This document shows, piece after piece, positions 1 through 8,814 of a DNA stretch of 64,000 bases. This DNA is from Asparagopsis taxiformis (lineage: Eukaryota > Rhodophyta > Florideophyceae > Bonnemaisoniales > Bonnemaisoniaceae). A model generated the notes under the pieces. That model was not told the origin of the DNA. It searched no databases and worked only from the letters and a program-made list of their open reading frames with translations. Made by a program: the position numbers and the translations under genes. Location of the stretch: assembly GCA_030407315.1 (NCBI GenBank), contig JALQPE010002004.1, positions 62,001 through 126,000 of the forward strand, read 5' to 3'. Within the stretch, counting starts at the first letter, position 1. Each line of letters opens with the position of its first letter.

Positions 1-519
1 AGTAGCAGTGTTTGACATGTCTTCCTGCGTTGCAGGCCGGGAAGGACCTTGCGCTGGGGAATGGTCTGGTGTCGCAAGTTTTGGCTGTTTAGCTGGGGGC
101 AATTGCTCAGGTGAAACAGCATTGTGGTCTCTAGGGTGCTTGGTGGTCGGAAGAGAATCTGATTTATCGGGCGGTGTGGGTGAAGTCATGTTGTTTGAAT
201 CATCCAAGCGAGATGCAGAACGGCGGCGGAAAGGTAGCAATCGTGGTATAGAAGTAGCTGCTGAACGTGCTGATTCGACAAAAGCAATATTTGAAGAAAT
301 GGGAAATATAACGGGTTTGGATGGCGGCGCGTAGGCGTTTCGGAAAGCAACGGGCGGCGGCGGAAGTGCCGAATCTGACTCGGAGTCCTCTGGGAATGAG
401 GGCTCGGCTGAGGAAGATGGTTGAAAGGGAATCGAAGATGTCTTGAATTGGGGCTGCAGCAGAGTCGGAACGGCCCTTGCAGTAGAGTTGTCGTGCGACG
501 AGCTGGACGCTGGCTCCAT
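1..519 (-). CDS. N-terminal part of a low-complexity protein, runs off left edge
   Basis: The minus strand is open without a stop from an ATG at 519 to the window edge, giving at least 173 codons. The visible part is rich in Ser, Pro and Ala, with acidic-serine patches (EDSESDS), a proline run (LPPPP) and an Arg cluster (PFRRRSASR). It looks intrinsically disordered and I recognise no domain. The ATG lies 286 bp from the divergent glutaminyl-tRNA synthetase start, a sensible promoter distance. A shorter minus ORF in another frame (200-568) overlaps it. I prefer this frame because it stays open throughout and has the composition of a disordered regulatory protein. Function unknown; the existence of the gene is moderately supported. 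Confidence 0.55.
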   Translation of the reverse strand, partial: MEPASSSSHDNSTARAVPTLLQPQFKTSSIPFQPSSSAEPSFPEDSESDSALPPPPVAFRNAYAPPSKPVIFPISSNIAFVESARSAATSIPRLLPFRRRSASRLDDSNNMTSPTPPDKSDSLPTTKHPRDHNAVSPEQLPPAKQPKLATPDHSPAQGPSRPATQEDMSNTAT

Positions 520-805
520 AAGATATACTGTCTTCCGTGTTAGTTGTGATGAGAATTTTTACCGCCAAGCGCTCCCCGCAGATGCCCTCCTCGCAGGGTC
601 TCAGGATGTGTCGAGTTTGAAAATAACAACTTGTGCCATGTTGTCAATATTGTTGACTAAACATGTTATCATACGTTTGCCACATGTCTGCGTTGGCATA
701 CTGATACTGTTGCCATTGCACCGTCCCTCTTAAATCCTCTCGCTCGATCTCTACCTCCACCACATCATTACCTTACGAACATAGCTTTCGACTGCTGCGT
801 TCGAA
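520..805. promoter_or_regulatory. Divergent intergenic region, partial gene / glutaminyl-tRNA synthetase
   Basis: This 286-bp gap separates two divergent start codons and must hold both promoters. The part nearest the plus-strand gene is pyrimidine-rich, as is common in 5' leaders here. I see no clear TATA box. Confidence 0.5.
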
Positions 806-3169
806 ATGCCAGCCGGGACAATATCAACGACATCTGATGCAGCCGAGCGCACAGCGCATCTCACAGCGCGTGGCGTCGAGCCCCGTCTCGCTGCAACCAT
901 GGCTGCAAGCGAGAAAACATTCAATGCACTGCGATCTGGTCTCGATGCAGCATCGGTGAACAGTGCTCAAGATCCCTCATCTGTTAAAAAGGCAGCCTTA
1001 GTCTACACGGCCGTCGTGAAGATGGGCGCGACCGTGGGTCAAAATGGTCGCTCGATGTTATTTGCAGCAATCGCAGATGGGCGCGTTGAAGCTACTCCCC
1101 ATGTAGAAGCTGCTTCTGCATGGCTTGTTTCAATCTACAAAAACGCCTCGTCTGGGCCGCCAAATGCATCTGTCAAGAACGACCAAGACCCCGTCCCAAT
1201 TGATCTGGCTCAATTTGAAAATGCTGCCGGTGTAGGTGTCACTGTTACCAGTAATGACATAACCAACGCTGTCGAGGCTGCAATTGAAAAAAATAAGCCT
1301 GCTTTGCTTGAGAAGAGGTACCGCATGAACATAGGCCTTATGCAAAGAAGTATAATGGAAACCCTGCGCTTTGCCGAAGGTAAAGTTGTCAGTGCTCTTC
1401 TGAAGGAAAAAGTTGAGCAGCTCCTTGGTCCGAAAACAGAGGCTGATCTTGCAAAACCACCGAAAGTGAAGAAGACGAAACCATCCAAACCGTCAAAACC
1501 CGTCGTAAAATCTGAAGGAATTGTTGAGGAGGAGCGCGATCCATTTGAGGGGATTCCTAATAAATTCGAAGCAAGGGGTCTAGCCAGCGCAGAAAACACC
1601 CCAGAACTCCTCGAACAGCATCGCAAAGCTACAGGAGGTAAAGTTGTCTGTCGCTTTCCACCTGAGCCCAATGGGTTCTTGCATGTCGGACATTCAAAGG
1701 CTATGTTTCTTGATTTTGGATACGCGAAAAAGATGGGCGGAGACTGCATTTTGCGTTTTGATGATACCAATCCCACCGTGGAAAAGAATGTGTATATCGA
1801 TGCTATCAAGGAGATGGTCAAGTGGATGGGTCATGAGCCTTCTAAGATTACATTCAGCTCCGATTATTTTGAAGAACTCTACGAGCTTGCCGTAAAGCTA
1901 ATCCGTCGAGGAAAAGCATTCGTCTGTCATCAAACAGGCGATGAAATTTCAGACAACCGAAAGGACGGAATTGAGTCACCCTATCGTGGCCGCTCGGTTG
2001 AGGAGAATCTCAAGCTTTTCGCTGACATGCGCAAGGGAAAATATGGAGAGGGCGAAGCTACTCTCCGTATGAAAATTGACATGAAACACGCAAACTTGGT
2101 TATGCGAGACCCCGTCGCATACAGAGTACTACATACGCCACATCCACATGTAGGGGATAAATGGTGCATCTATCCTTCATACGATTATACTCATTGCATT
2201 GTCGACTCGCTGGAATGGGTTACACATTCACTCTGTACACTCGAGTTTGAGATTCGCAGAGATTCGTACTACTGGCTTCTTGAAGCGCTTGACTTGTATC
2301 GTCCGTTTGTATGGGAGTCAGCACGCCTCAATCTGGAGTATACTGTGATGTCAAAGCGCAAGTTGAAACAACTGGTTGAACAGAAATATGTGCGGGGATG
2401 GGACGATCCGCGCATGCCTACGTTAGTCGGTATGCGCCGACGCGGTTATACAGCAACTGCTCTGAACAGGTTTTGCTCAGCAATTGGGGTTTCTCGTGCG
2501 AATAATGTCATTGGTATGCATGTTTTGGAGCACTGGGTTCGTTCAGAGCTAGATGCCAAGGCTAAGCGCATTTTGGCGGTCCTTCGACCACTCAAGGTGA
2601 CGATACGCAACTTCAAACAAGAGGAAGAGCTGGCTGTTCCCAATCATCCAAAGAATTCTGCTCTGGGTTCACGAAGTGTGAATCTTACGAAGACAGTATA
2701 CATCGAAGAAAGCGACTTCCGAATGAAGGATAGTAAGGGATATTATGGCTTGGCACCTGGTAAGAGTGCCATGCTTCGTTACGCATACCCGATGAAAGTT
2801 GTGGAAGTTGTTACCGATAAAGGCGGTGCTGCGACGGAACTAATAGGTGAGTTTGACTATGAGAAGTCGACAAAGCCAAAAGGGGTGTTACATTGGGTTG
2901 GTGAAGATTCTGTAGAATTCGAAGCGCGTTTATATAGTTCGCTGTTCAAGTCTGCAGACCCAGGGTCACTGAAAACGGAATGGCTTGCAGACTTGAACGA
3001 AAACAGCGAAACAAGACTGACATGTAGTAGAATAGAACGCAGTGCGACTAAGGCTTCGCGCGGAGCTCAATTTCAATTCGAGCGAACAGGGTACTTTACT
3101 GCTGACGACGACTGGACTGAAGCGCGACCGGTGTTCAACTTGACAGTTTCGTTGAGAGATTCACGTTGA
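806..3169 (+). CDS. QARS: Glutaminyl-tRNA synthetase, eukaryotic type
   Basis: Charges tRNA-Gln with glutamine in the cytosol. The 787-residue product has an N-terminal helical appendage (about 20-210) as in yeast and animal GlnRS, a Lys/Pro linker (about 215-240), then a class I catalytic core. The HIGH motif is HVGH at 293-296, after PPEPNGFL. The KMSKS equivalent is MSKR at 515-518, in EYTVMSKRKL. The following GWDDPRMPTLVGMRRRGY and the FCSAIGVSRANN segment are GlnRS-like rather than GluRS-like. A C-terminal anticodon-binding beta-barrel follows from about 590. It is single-exon and the ATG is the first in frame. Length and motifs are normal for the family; GluRS is the only serious alternative. 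Confidence 0.93.
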   Translation: MPAGTISTTSDAAERTAHLTARGVEPRLAATMAASEKTFNALRSGLDAASVNSAQDPSSVKKAALVYTAVVKMGATVGQNGRSMLFAAIADGRVEATPHVEAASAWLVSIYKNASSGPPNASVKNDQDPVPIDLAQFENAAGVGVTVTSNDITNAVEAAIEKNKPALLEKRYRMNIGLMQRSIMETLRFAEGKVVSALLKEKVEQLLGPKTEADLAKPPKVKKTKPSKPSKPVVKSEGIVEEERDPFEGIPNKFEARGLASAENTPELLEQHRKATGGKVVCRFPPEPNGFLHVGHSKAMFLDFGYAKKMGGDCILRFDDTNPTVEKNVYIDAIKEMVKWMGHEPSKITFSSDYFEELYELAVKLIRRGKAFVCHQTGDEISDNRKDGIESPYRGRSVEENLKLFADMRKGKYGEGEATLRMKIDMKHANLVMRDPVAYRVLHTPHPHVGDKWCIYPSYDYTHCIVDSLEWVTHSLCTLEFEIRRDSYYWLLEALDLYRPFVWESARLNLEYTVMSKRKLKQLVEQKYVRGWDDPRMPTLVGMRRRGYTATALNRFCSAIGVSRANNVIGMHVLEHWVRSELDAKAKRILAVLRPLKVTIRNFKQEEELAVPNHPKNSALGSRSVNLTKTVYIEESDFRMKDSKGYYGLAPGKSAMLRYAYPMKVVEVVTDKGGAATELIGEFDYEKSTKPKGVLHWVGEDSVEFEARLYSSLFKSADPGSLKTEWLADLNENSETRLTCSRIERSATKASRGAQFQFERTGYFTADDDWTEARPVFNLTVSLRDSR

Positions 3170-3511
3170 AATGTGTTGAGAAAACGGGAGGACCTATGTG
3201 CACGAGTTATCTGCGCGAAAAAGTGGAATGCAAAATTTAAACAGAGAATCAGGACGTTGTTGCCTGCTTGTAAGAGTTGTCACGAACTGCCCACAGCATT
3301 ATTCTGTTAGCATTTCATGTTCCACATAACAGTCCACGCCTCTTTGCATTGCTCGAATCTATCGACGTCCGGTTTCTACTCAGCATGCATGACATCAGAT
3401 TAAGTTATCGCGTACTTGCAAACTTTTACAATACCTCTTCCTCAACCCGGCAGGTATGCAACACCCACACTCACTCTCGCACCCTTGAATGACATAAAAA
3501 ACCTATGCACT
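3170..3511. other. Intergenic, no gene seen
   Basis: This 342-bp same-strand gap contains the synthetase 3' end and the promoter of the RCC1-like gene. The last part is C-rich and resembles a 5' leader. In-frame non-ATG codons extend the downstream reading frame back to 3416, but the first good ATG is 3512. Confidence 0.5.
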
Positions 3512-6226
3512 ATGGCCTCTGCACACCGTCAAAACCACAGTCTTCCTCTCCGCACTATCTTTCAGTATAACCCTAACGCAACTACCAACATCACCCCACT
3601 CTTTACCTCCTTTCCGGTTCCCAGCAATCGCTACATTACAGCCGTTGCTGCTGGCTTGGGCTTTTGGTTATACGCAGATGATGACGGTTCCTTGCACTCC
3701 TGGGGTTATAACAGTGAATTTCAACGACTCGGTTTATCACAGCCAGCTTCATTTCAGACAGAAGCCCCCAACCGAGTGCCTCTACCTCACGGAATTCGCA
3801 TAGTAGACTGTGCGGCTGGGGGCAATCATTCTCTTTGTCTCACAGACCAAGGCGATGTATACGCTTTCGGCTCCAATGAAAGCGACCAGCTAGGTATCGA
3901 CCATGTCGAAGATGTGTCGCCACCGTGTCGAGTACCCTTGCCGCAGAAAGTGCAGAGCATCTATTGCGGCTGGGATTTCTCTGTTGCCCTACTGTCTTCT
4001 GGTAACCAAGTAATGACATGGGGAAATTCCCGCGATGGCCAACTCGGTCAAGAAATATTCGGCCGGTCCTCATTGCCAAAGAAAATGCAACTCCCTGGCA
4101 AAGTTGTCCAAATGTCTGCTGGTTATGCCCATGTAGCAGTTATCTTGCGTTCAGTCATAGACAATGAAGAAACGCAGAAGGTAATGACGTGGGGAAGTGA
4201 TGGGCTGGCACTCAATTGGGGTACCAACATTCGAGCTGTGAAACATCTCCCTGAGGAAACTATTGTTCAAGTCTCGGCTGGTAAATCATACACTTTATTC
4301 CGATCTTGTCATGGTCTTTTATACGCTGCTGGTAGTGGAGAAGAAGGGCAATTAGGATTGGGTGACCATAGTGGCCGTTCTTACGCAGCCGTTATACCTT
4401 ATTTGCTAAATCATCATGTCGTGAATGTCTCAGCAGGTGCACATCACGCAGTGGCAATTACAAAAGAGGGACAAATATTTGCCTGGGGTCGCATCTTCTC
4501 AGGTAACAAGAGACGAAGTTTGGTTCCAGTTCAACTATCAACGTTTCCAGAATTTGCACTTCGGTCTTTCCCATTCTCACAGTCATCTTTGATAGTGTCA
4601 AACGCTGGATCAACTGTATTTTGTTTGCCCCTACAGGAAGATCTCGACCCAGCTGCTTCGGTTTGTCGTCCTATGCGACAGTTGGCGAGGGATGCTTTAA
4701 CGAACAAAGAATTATTGCCCAAGTACTTGCTGAATGCCAACGTATACCATAAATGTGAGCATGGCAGAAACCAAGAGTCTTGTGAAAGATCAAAAAGGTG
4801 TACTCTGTGTTCTATTCCGTACTACATCCCTTTCCTAGCTGGACGCTCAGATGTATTACGAGAACGTCTTCTTGACTTCAATGGTGATGTTTTATACTTT
4901 TCCCAGCATCCCCGGGATGTCGTTTTTACAGTTCTTTCTCTATTTCAAAGCGGATACATTAGTCCCGAAACCAAGGTGTCGACAATAATACAAGTGTTAC
5001 CTATTCTGGTTGATTTGAAGGTCTCGCATCTAGAAAAGCTCGCCCATGAATTCTGGGAGAGAAGGGTTGACAACATCCAATTTGAAGTTGGCGATTCATT
5101 TTCTAATGAAAGTGCTGGGCAGAGTTCAAACCAAGACGATAATGGCGGTGCCCAAAAGAATGAATGTGCAATTTGCATCAATAGCCTCACTCATGGTATA
5201 GAATCGGTAGTTCAGCTATCGTGTTCACACAAATTTCATGCAACCTGCCTTGCAATATGGGCGCGCCGGAAAGGAACATGTCCTATATGTCGTGCCCCAT
5301 TAGGAAGCATAGAAAGTAACAGACAATTGCATCAACCAGTTCAATATTCAGACCTATGGGATCGAATATATTCACAAGGCCCGGAGCTATCTGATGAATT
5401 GAAGTATCGGCGATTCGTGAGTGAGTTGAATCAACAAGATCTACGCGGTCAGATTTCTGTTAATATCATTCTATGTGATGTTAGCGGGGCTGAGCTCCAT
5501 TTAGGCAGGTTTGATGCTTTTCAACTTGCCATTCATTCTAAGCTGTACCGGAACATTGGCGACAGCAACTTGAGCAACAGTGGTGATTCTGGAAACTTCG
5601 TCTGGAGAGTTCCCGTAAAATCTCAACGAAGTTGGCAAGAATATGCACTGGGTATGACTGTGGACTGGCTTAGCGGAATGGAGGTGAAAGTGTTCAATAT
5701 TACTAGAGCACATCAAGTCGTTTGTGGCGAAGTTATTAGTTTGGCACATTCGCTTGGTATGGAACAGCTTCAGAAGCACATAGAAGCTGGACTCGTAGCG
5801 AATATCTGGAAAAGTATTGAGATGACAACATTTGCGCGTCTGCTGGAGATATCTCGAGAGACTGGTGCTGCTCTTCTTCGAAACAAGCTATGTACCATTG
5901 CCGATCAAGAATGTGCAGATTTGCAATTGGAGTACGCTAAATCTCGAGCTAAAGTTCTCGCTTCGCAGGCAAAGAAATTAGCTACTAGTTGGAATGTGGC
6001 AGCTTCTGCCGTTGCATCGAAAAGCCCCGTTTCATTGCGACGGAATCGTGTGTTCTGTGAAATAAGTATGACAGATGCAAAGATTTGTGAAGCTTATAAA
6101 GAAGCGAGGTGCAAGAACATGCTGATACAATCAGGTGAGGCGGTCAGTAAGGTTGAGAAACTACAAATAGGTGATATAACTGAGCCGAGAAGACGGCATC
6201 CAAGAAATGCTTTCTTCACAAGATGA
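3512..6226 (+). CDS. RCC1-repeat protein with BTB-like segments and a RING-H2 finger
   Basis: A 904-residue multidomain protein, probably a ubiquitin ligase or ligase adaptor. Residues about 30-380 carry RCC1 propeller repeats, seen as recurring blades such as LHSWGYNSEF, VYAFGSNESDQLG, VMTWGNSRDGQLG, AAGSGEEGQLGLGD and IFAWGR. Residues about 430-540 resemble the latter half of a BTB domain. A RING-H2 finger lies at 552-593: CAIC, then C-S-H-x2-H-x2-C, then CPIC. The C-terminal 300 residues contain a second BTB/BACK-like stretch. RCC1-BTB proteins are known, but an added RING between two BTB-like parts is unusual. The start is the ATG giving MASAHRQN; no targeting signal is evident. The propeller and RING are firm, the BTB assignments tentative. 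Confidence 0.8.
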   Translation: MASAHRQNHSLPLRTIFQYNPNATTNITPLFTSFPVPSNRYITAVAAGLGFWLYADDDGSLHSWGYNSEFQRLGLSQPASFQTEAPNRVPLPHGIRIVDCAAGGNHSLCLTDQGDVYAFGSNESDQLGIDHVEDVSPPCRVPLPQKVQSIYCGWDFSVALLSSGNQVMTWGNSRDGQLGQEIFGRSSLPKKMQLPGKVVQMSAGYAHVAVILRSVIDNEETQKVMTWGSDGLALNWGTNIRAVKHLPEETIVQVSAGKSYTLFRSCHGLLYAAGSGEEGQLGLGDHSGRSYAAVIPYLLNHHVVNVSAGAHHAVAITKEGQIFAWGRIFSGNKRRSLVPVQLSTFPEFALRSFPFSQSSLIVSNAGSTVFCLPLQEDLDPAASVCRPMRQLARDALTNKELLPKYLLNANVYHKCEHGRNQESCERSKRCTLCSIPYYIPFLAGRSDVLRERLLDFNGDVLYFSQHPRDVVFTVLSLFQSGYISPETKVSTIIQVLPILVDLKVSHLEKLAHEFWERRVDNIQFEVGDSFSNESAGQSSNQDDNGGAQKNECAICINSLTHGIESVVQLSCSHKFHATCLAIWARRKGTCPICRAPLGSIESNRQLHQPVQYSDLWDRIYSQGPELSDELKYRRFVSELNQQDLRGQISVNIILCDVSGAELHLGRFDAFQLAIHSKLYRNIGDSNLSNSGDSGNFVWRVPVKSQRSWQEYALGMTVDWLSGMEVKVFNITRAHQVVCGEVISLAHSLGMEQLQKHIEAGLVANIWKSIEMTTFARLLEISRETGAALLRNKLCTIADQECADLQLEYAKSRAKVLASQAKKLATSWNVAASAVASKSPVSLRRNRVFCEISMTDAKICEAYKEARCKNMLIQSGEAVSKVEKLQIGDITEPRRRHPRNAFFTR

Positions 6227-6317
6227 ATGACCTCAACTCCAGAGTTGTGTGATGCAGTTCTTCCGAGAAGGGAGGTCTCCGAATTTATATTTCTAAATTT
6301 CTTTTCGTTGTACAGAC

Positions 6318-8729
6318 ATGATAAAGCAAAGTAAGAATCGTTTCAAGAGATTGAGAACAGCGACATTCAGAACTACCTTGCACAACATCTCAATGCCCCC
6401 GCAAACTTCCGACTTATTAACATTTATTCCAGCTGCACCATGTGTAGTGCACTTATCAAACCGCCTATACTCACCACGCTTCTCGACAAAGCTCAGATCA
6501 CGACCAGCACGTTTTCGAGCCAAATTGGACAATAATGCCGGAACAAACTCAGAGATACCTCCTTCCCAACCTCTGGATAGTAGCTCTCCAACAGTATTCG
6601 CGCTTCTATCTGCAATGAGCAAAACAGTAGGTGATGTTTCGAACAAGAAGCTGCAACCGTTCCTTCAAGAAATGCGCAGCGTTCTAAACGAGAAAAGTGC
6701 TGATCTTTCTGAAGCAGCCATGTTAGCCACAATGCGCGCCCTAGGTGCAGAACCTTTCGATGGCGAAATGGAGAACAACCAGTTTCATGTTCCCAATTTT
6801 CCTACTTTCGATCCTACTCTGGCACTCGTACTTGCAGGGTATTCTTTTCGAGCATATCTCGACCCACCTGGGGGAAGCTATCGGGAGATGCATGCAACGG
6901 AAGTGGCTGGTACTGCTATTTCTGGGATGGACCGGCAGCTGATTACCACTGAGTTTAGCTACCCTGATACTGCTCCTATTAAGAGGATTTCCTCAGGTCT
7001 ATTCATGATACATATCGAGCACGACATTGCCCTCGACCAGGTGTTTATTACATCTTCCTTAAATGGAGCAATCTGTCTTGACGTAATGAAGATGCGCACT
7101 TTCTCTGTGTTACGTAAAGTAGGCTCAGAGACAGAGCTGGACATCATCCCAGGTCATGGCATAGATGATCTCACATTATCAGTCTATACCAGTGAAAAGG
7201 CATATGCTGATGGCAAGAGCCCTTTCTTTACTTCGACTTTCTCTTTACACGGCCTCGCTGAAAAGGGTTTGGAAACTATGTCGAGAATTGACGGTGAGGA
7301 ACATATCATGCGGTTCGAAACTGTTTCAGAAGAAAACAAGAGGCGAAACTATTTTGAACTATCACTCTTGCCCGCTGGTCTAAAATTACCGTTCTATGAG
7401 AGAAATATGGATGAAGAAGATGAAAGCAACTTGGCAGGAGTGAAAGAATCCACAGTCAAAGTTCAAGCCACTTTCGTTCCGTTTGAAAAGAGCAATGCCG
7501 AAAATGAAGAGGATGAATCGACTTTACCAGTCATTCCAGAAGAGGAGCAAGGCCAATATGATCATTTGGAAGAACTCTCCGCAAAAGAAGTAGCGATGGT
7601 TCTCCAGAAGCAGTTAGCTCCTGGGGAATTACCAAGTCCTTCAGATTGGAAAAACATTGTAAACGCTGCAAAGGCCCTCATACACCGCGAAGAAGACAAT
7701 GAATTGAGAGATCGTTTTTCTGTCGCAGAGGATTTGCCAGGTACTTTATTCGTTGAATCTTTGGACACTGATACAGAAGTGTGGTTTTTCCGAGATGAGA
7801 AGAAGAAAAACATTGTTATATCGTTTAGAGGAACCGAACAAGTCAAATGGAGAGACTTCTTCACAGATGCGCAGCTCTTTCTCCAGCTTTGGACTCCTGG
7901 TGAAGAAATAAACCTGAACATTGAAGTGAACCGCACTGTTGGATTGCCAGATATTCTGCCATCAGTCATGGCTGCACCCAAGTCTGCTATCCCTGAAGAT
8001 TCTTCAGCTGTTCACTACGGGTTTCTCAGAGCTTATTACAGTGTGCGAGAGGGTGTTCGCAGAGCTTTAGACATGTTAACTTTTCACCATACCGAAAATT
8101 ACTCCTTCCATTTCACAGGACATTCACTTGGAGGAGCCCTTGCCACATTAGCTGCAGTCGACTTTCAAGCAATTCACCGGATTGAAACCGAGCGGGTGTC
8201 ATGCATGTCCTTCGGCGCACCAAAAGCTGGTAATTTTGGGTTTGCAAAGATCTACAATGAGCTCGTTCCGCAATCGTTTCGAATTGTGAATGATACCGAT
8301 CTTGTTGCACGAATGCCTCGGTCATACAACGGAGGAAGCATTCTCAGTCGCTACAAGCATGCAGGTAGAACTGTTCTCATCAATGACTATGGACAATTTT
8401 GGATTGAAGGCTACAATGATTCTACGCTTGATGATGACCGGAATGGTATTTCTGATCCGTTCAGAGAGCGATTCAAAGACTTGAATGATTTAATTGCAAT
8501 GGAGCAGAAGCTTTGGCAGGAACTGGTGTCGGGTAAATCTGTTCAACATCATATGGTATGTTGTTTGAATCATTTTTGGCCTTTACAACACAACGTCATC
8601 ACATACAACCCTCTGACATACCTTTCCCTCCACTTTCCTTTGTCCTGAAATTACCCTCCGTAGGAAGACTCATACTTTGTCACCATGCATCGAGTCATGA
8701 TGAATTACTTTGAAAGCCGTATTGGCTGA
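6318..8729 (+). CDS. Class 3 lipase (alpha/beta-hydrolase), two exons
   Basis: Exons 6318-8555 and 8664-8729, 767 residues. The lipase core is C-terminal: VISFRGTEQVKWRDFFTD, the nucleophile elbow GHSLGG at 601-606 (Ser603), and NDTDLVARMP with Asp659/661. The family hydrolyses acylglycerols or galactolipids. The N-terminus (RLRTATFRT, then RSRPARFRAK) is basic, Ser/Arg-rich and poor in acidic residues, consistent with a plastid transit peptide. A second ATG at 6393 is an alternative start. The ORF reads past a GTATGT donor at 8556. Splicing 108 bp out with branch CTGAC (8613-8617) joins HHM to EDSYFVTMHRVMMNYF, a tail like that of plant homologues. I therefore place the stop at 8727-8729. 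Residues 120-430 are unassigned. Confidence 0.85.
8556..8663 (+). other. Spliceosomal intron of the lipase gene
   Basis: 108 bp, donor GTATGT, acceptor CGTAG, candidate branch point CTGAC at 8613-8617. Phase 0. Without splicing the frame continues into a low-quality tail. Confidence 0.75.
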
Positions 8730-8814
8730 ACATCGGCACCTTACATATGTGTGTCGGCCAACATAACAGTAACATTTGCATCGATATCTAAATCTTAAGT
8801 AGTTTACAAATCTT

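Noticed and set aside
200..568. 122-codon minus ORF near the left edge
   Set aside because: Overlaps a same-strand frame that stays open from 519 to the edge and has the composition of a disordered protein; both cannot be right and the longer is preferred.
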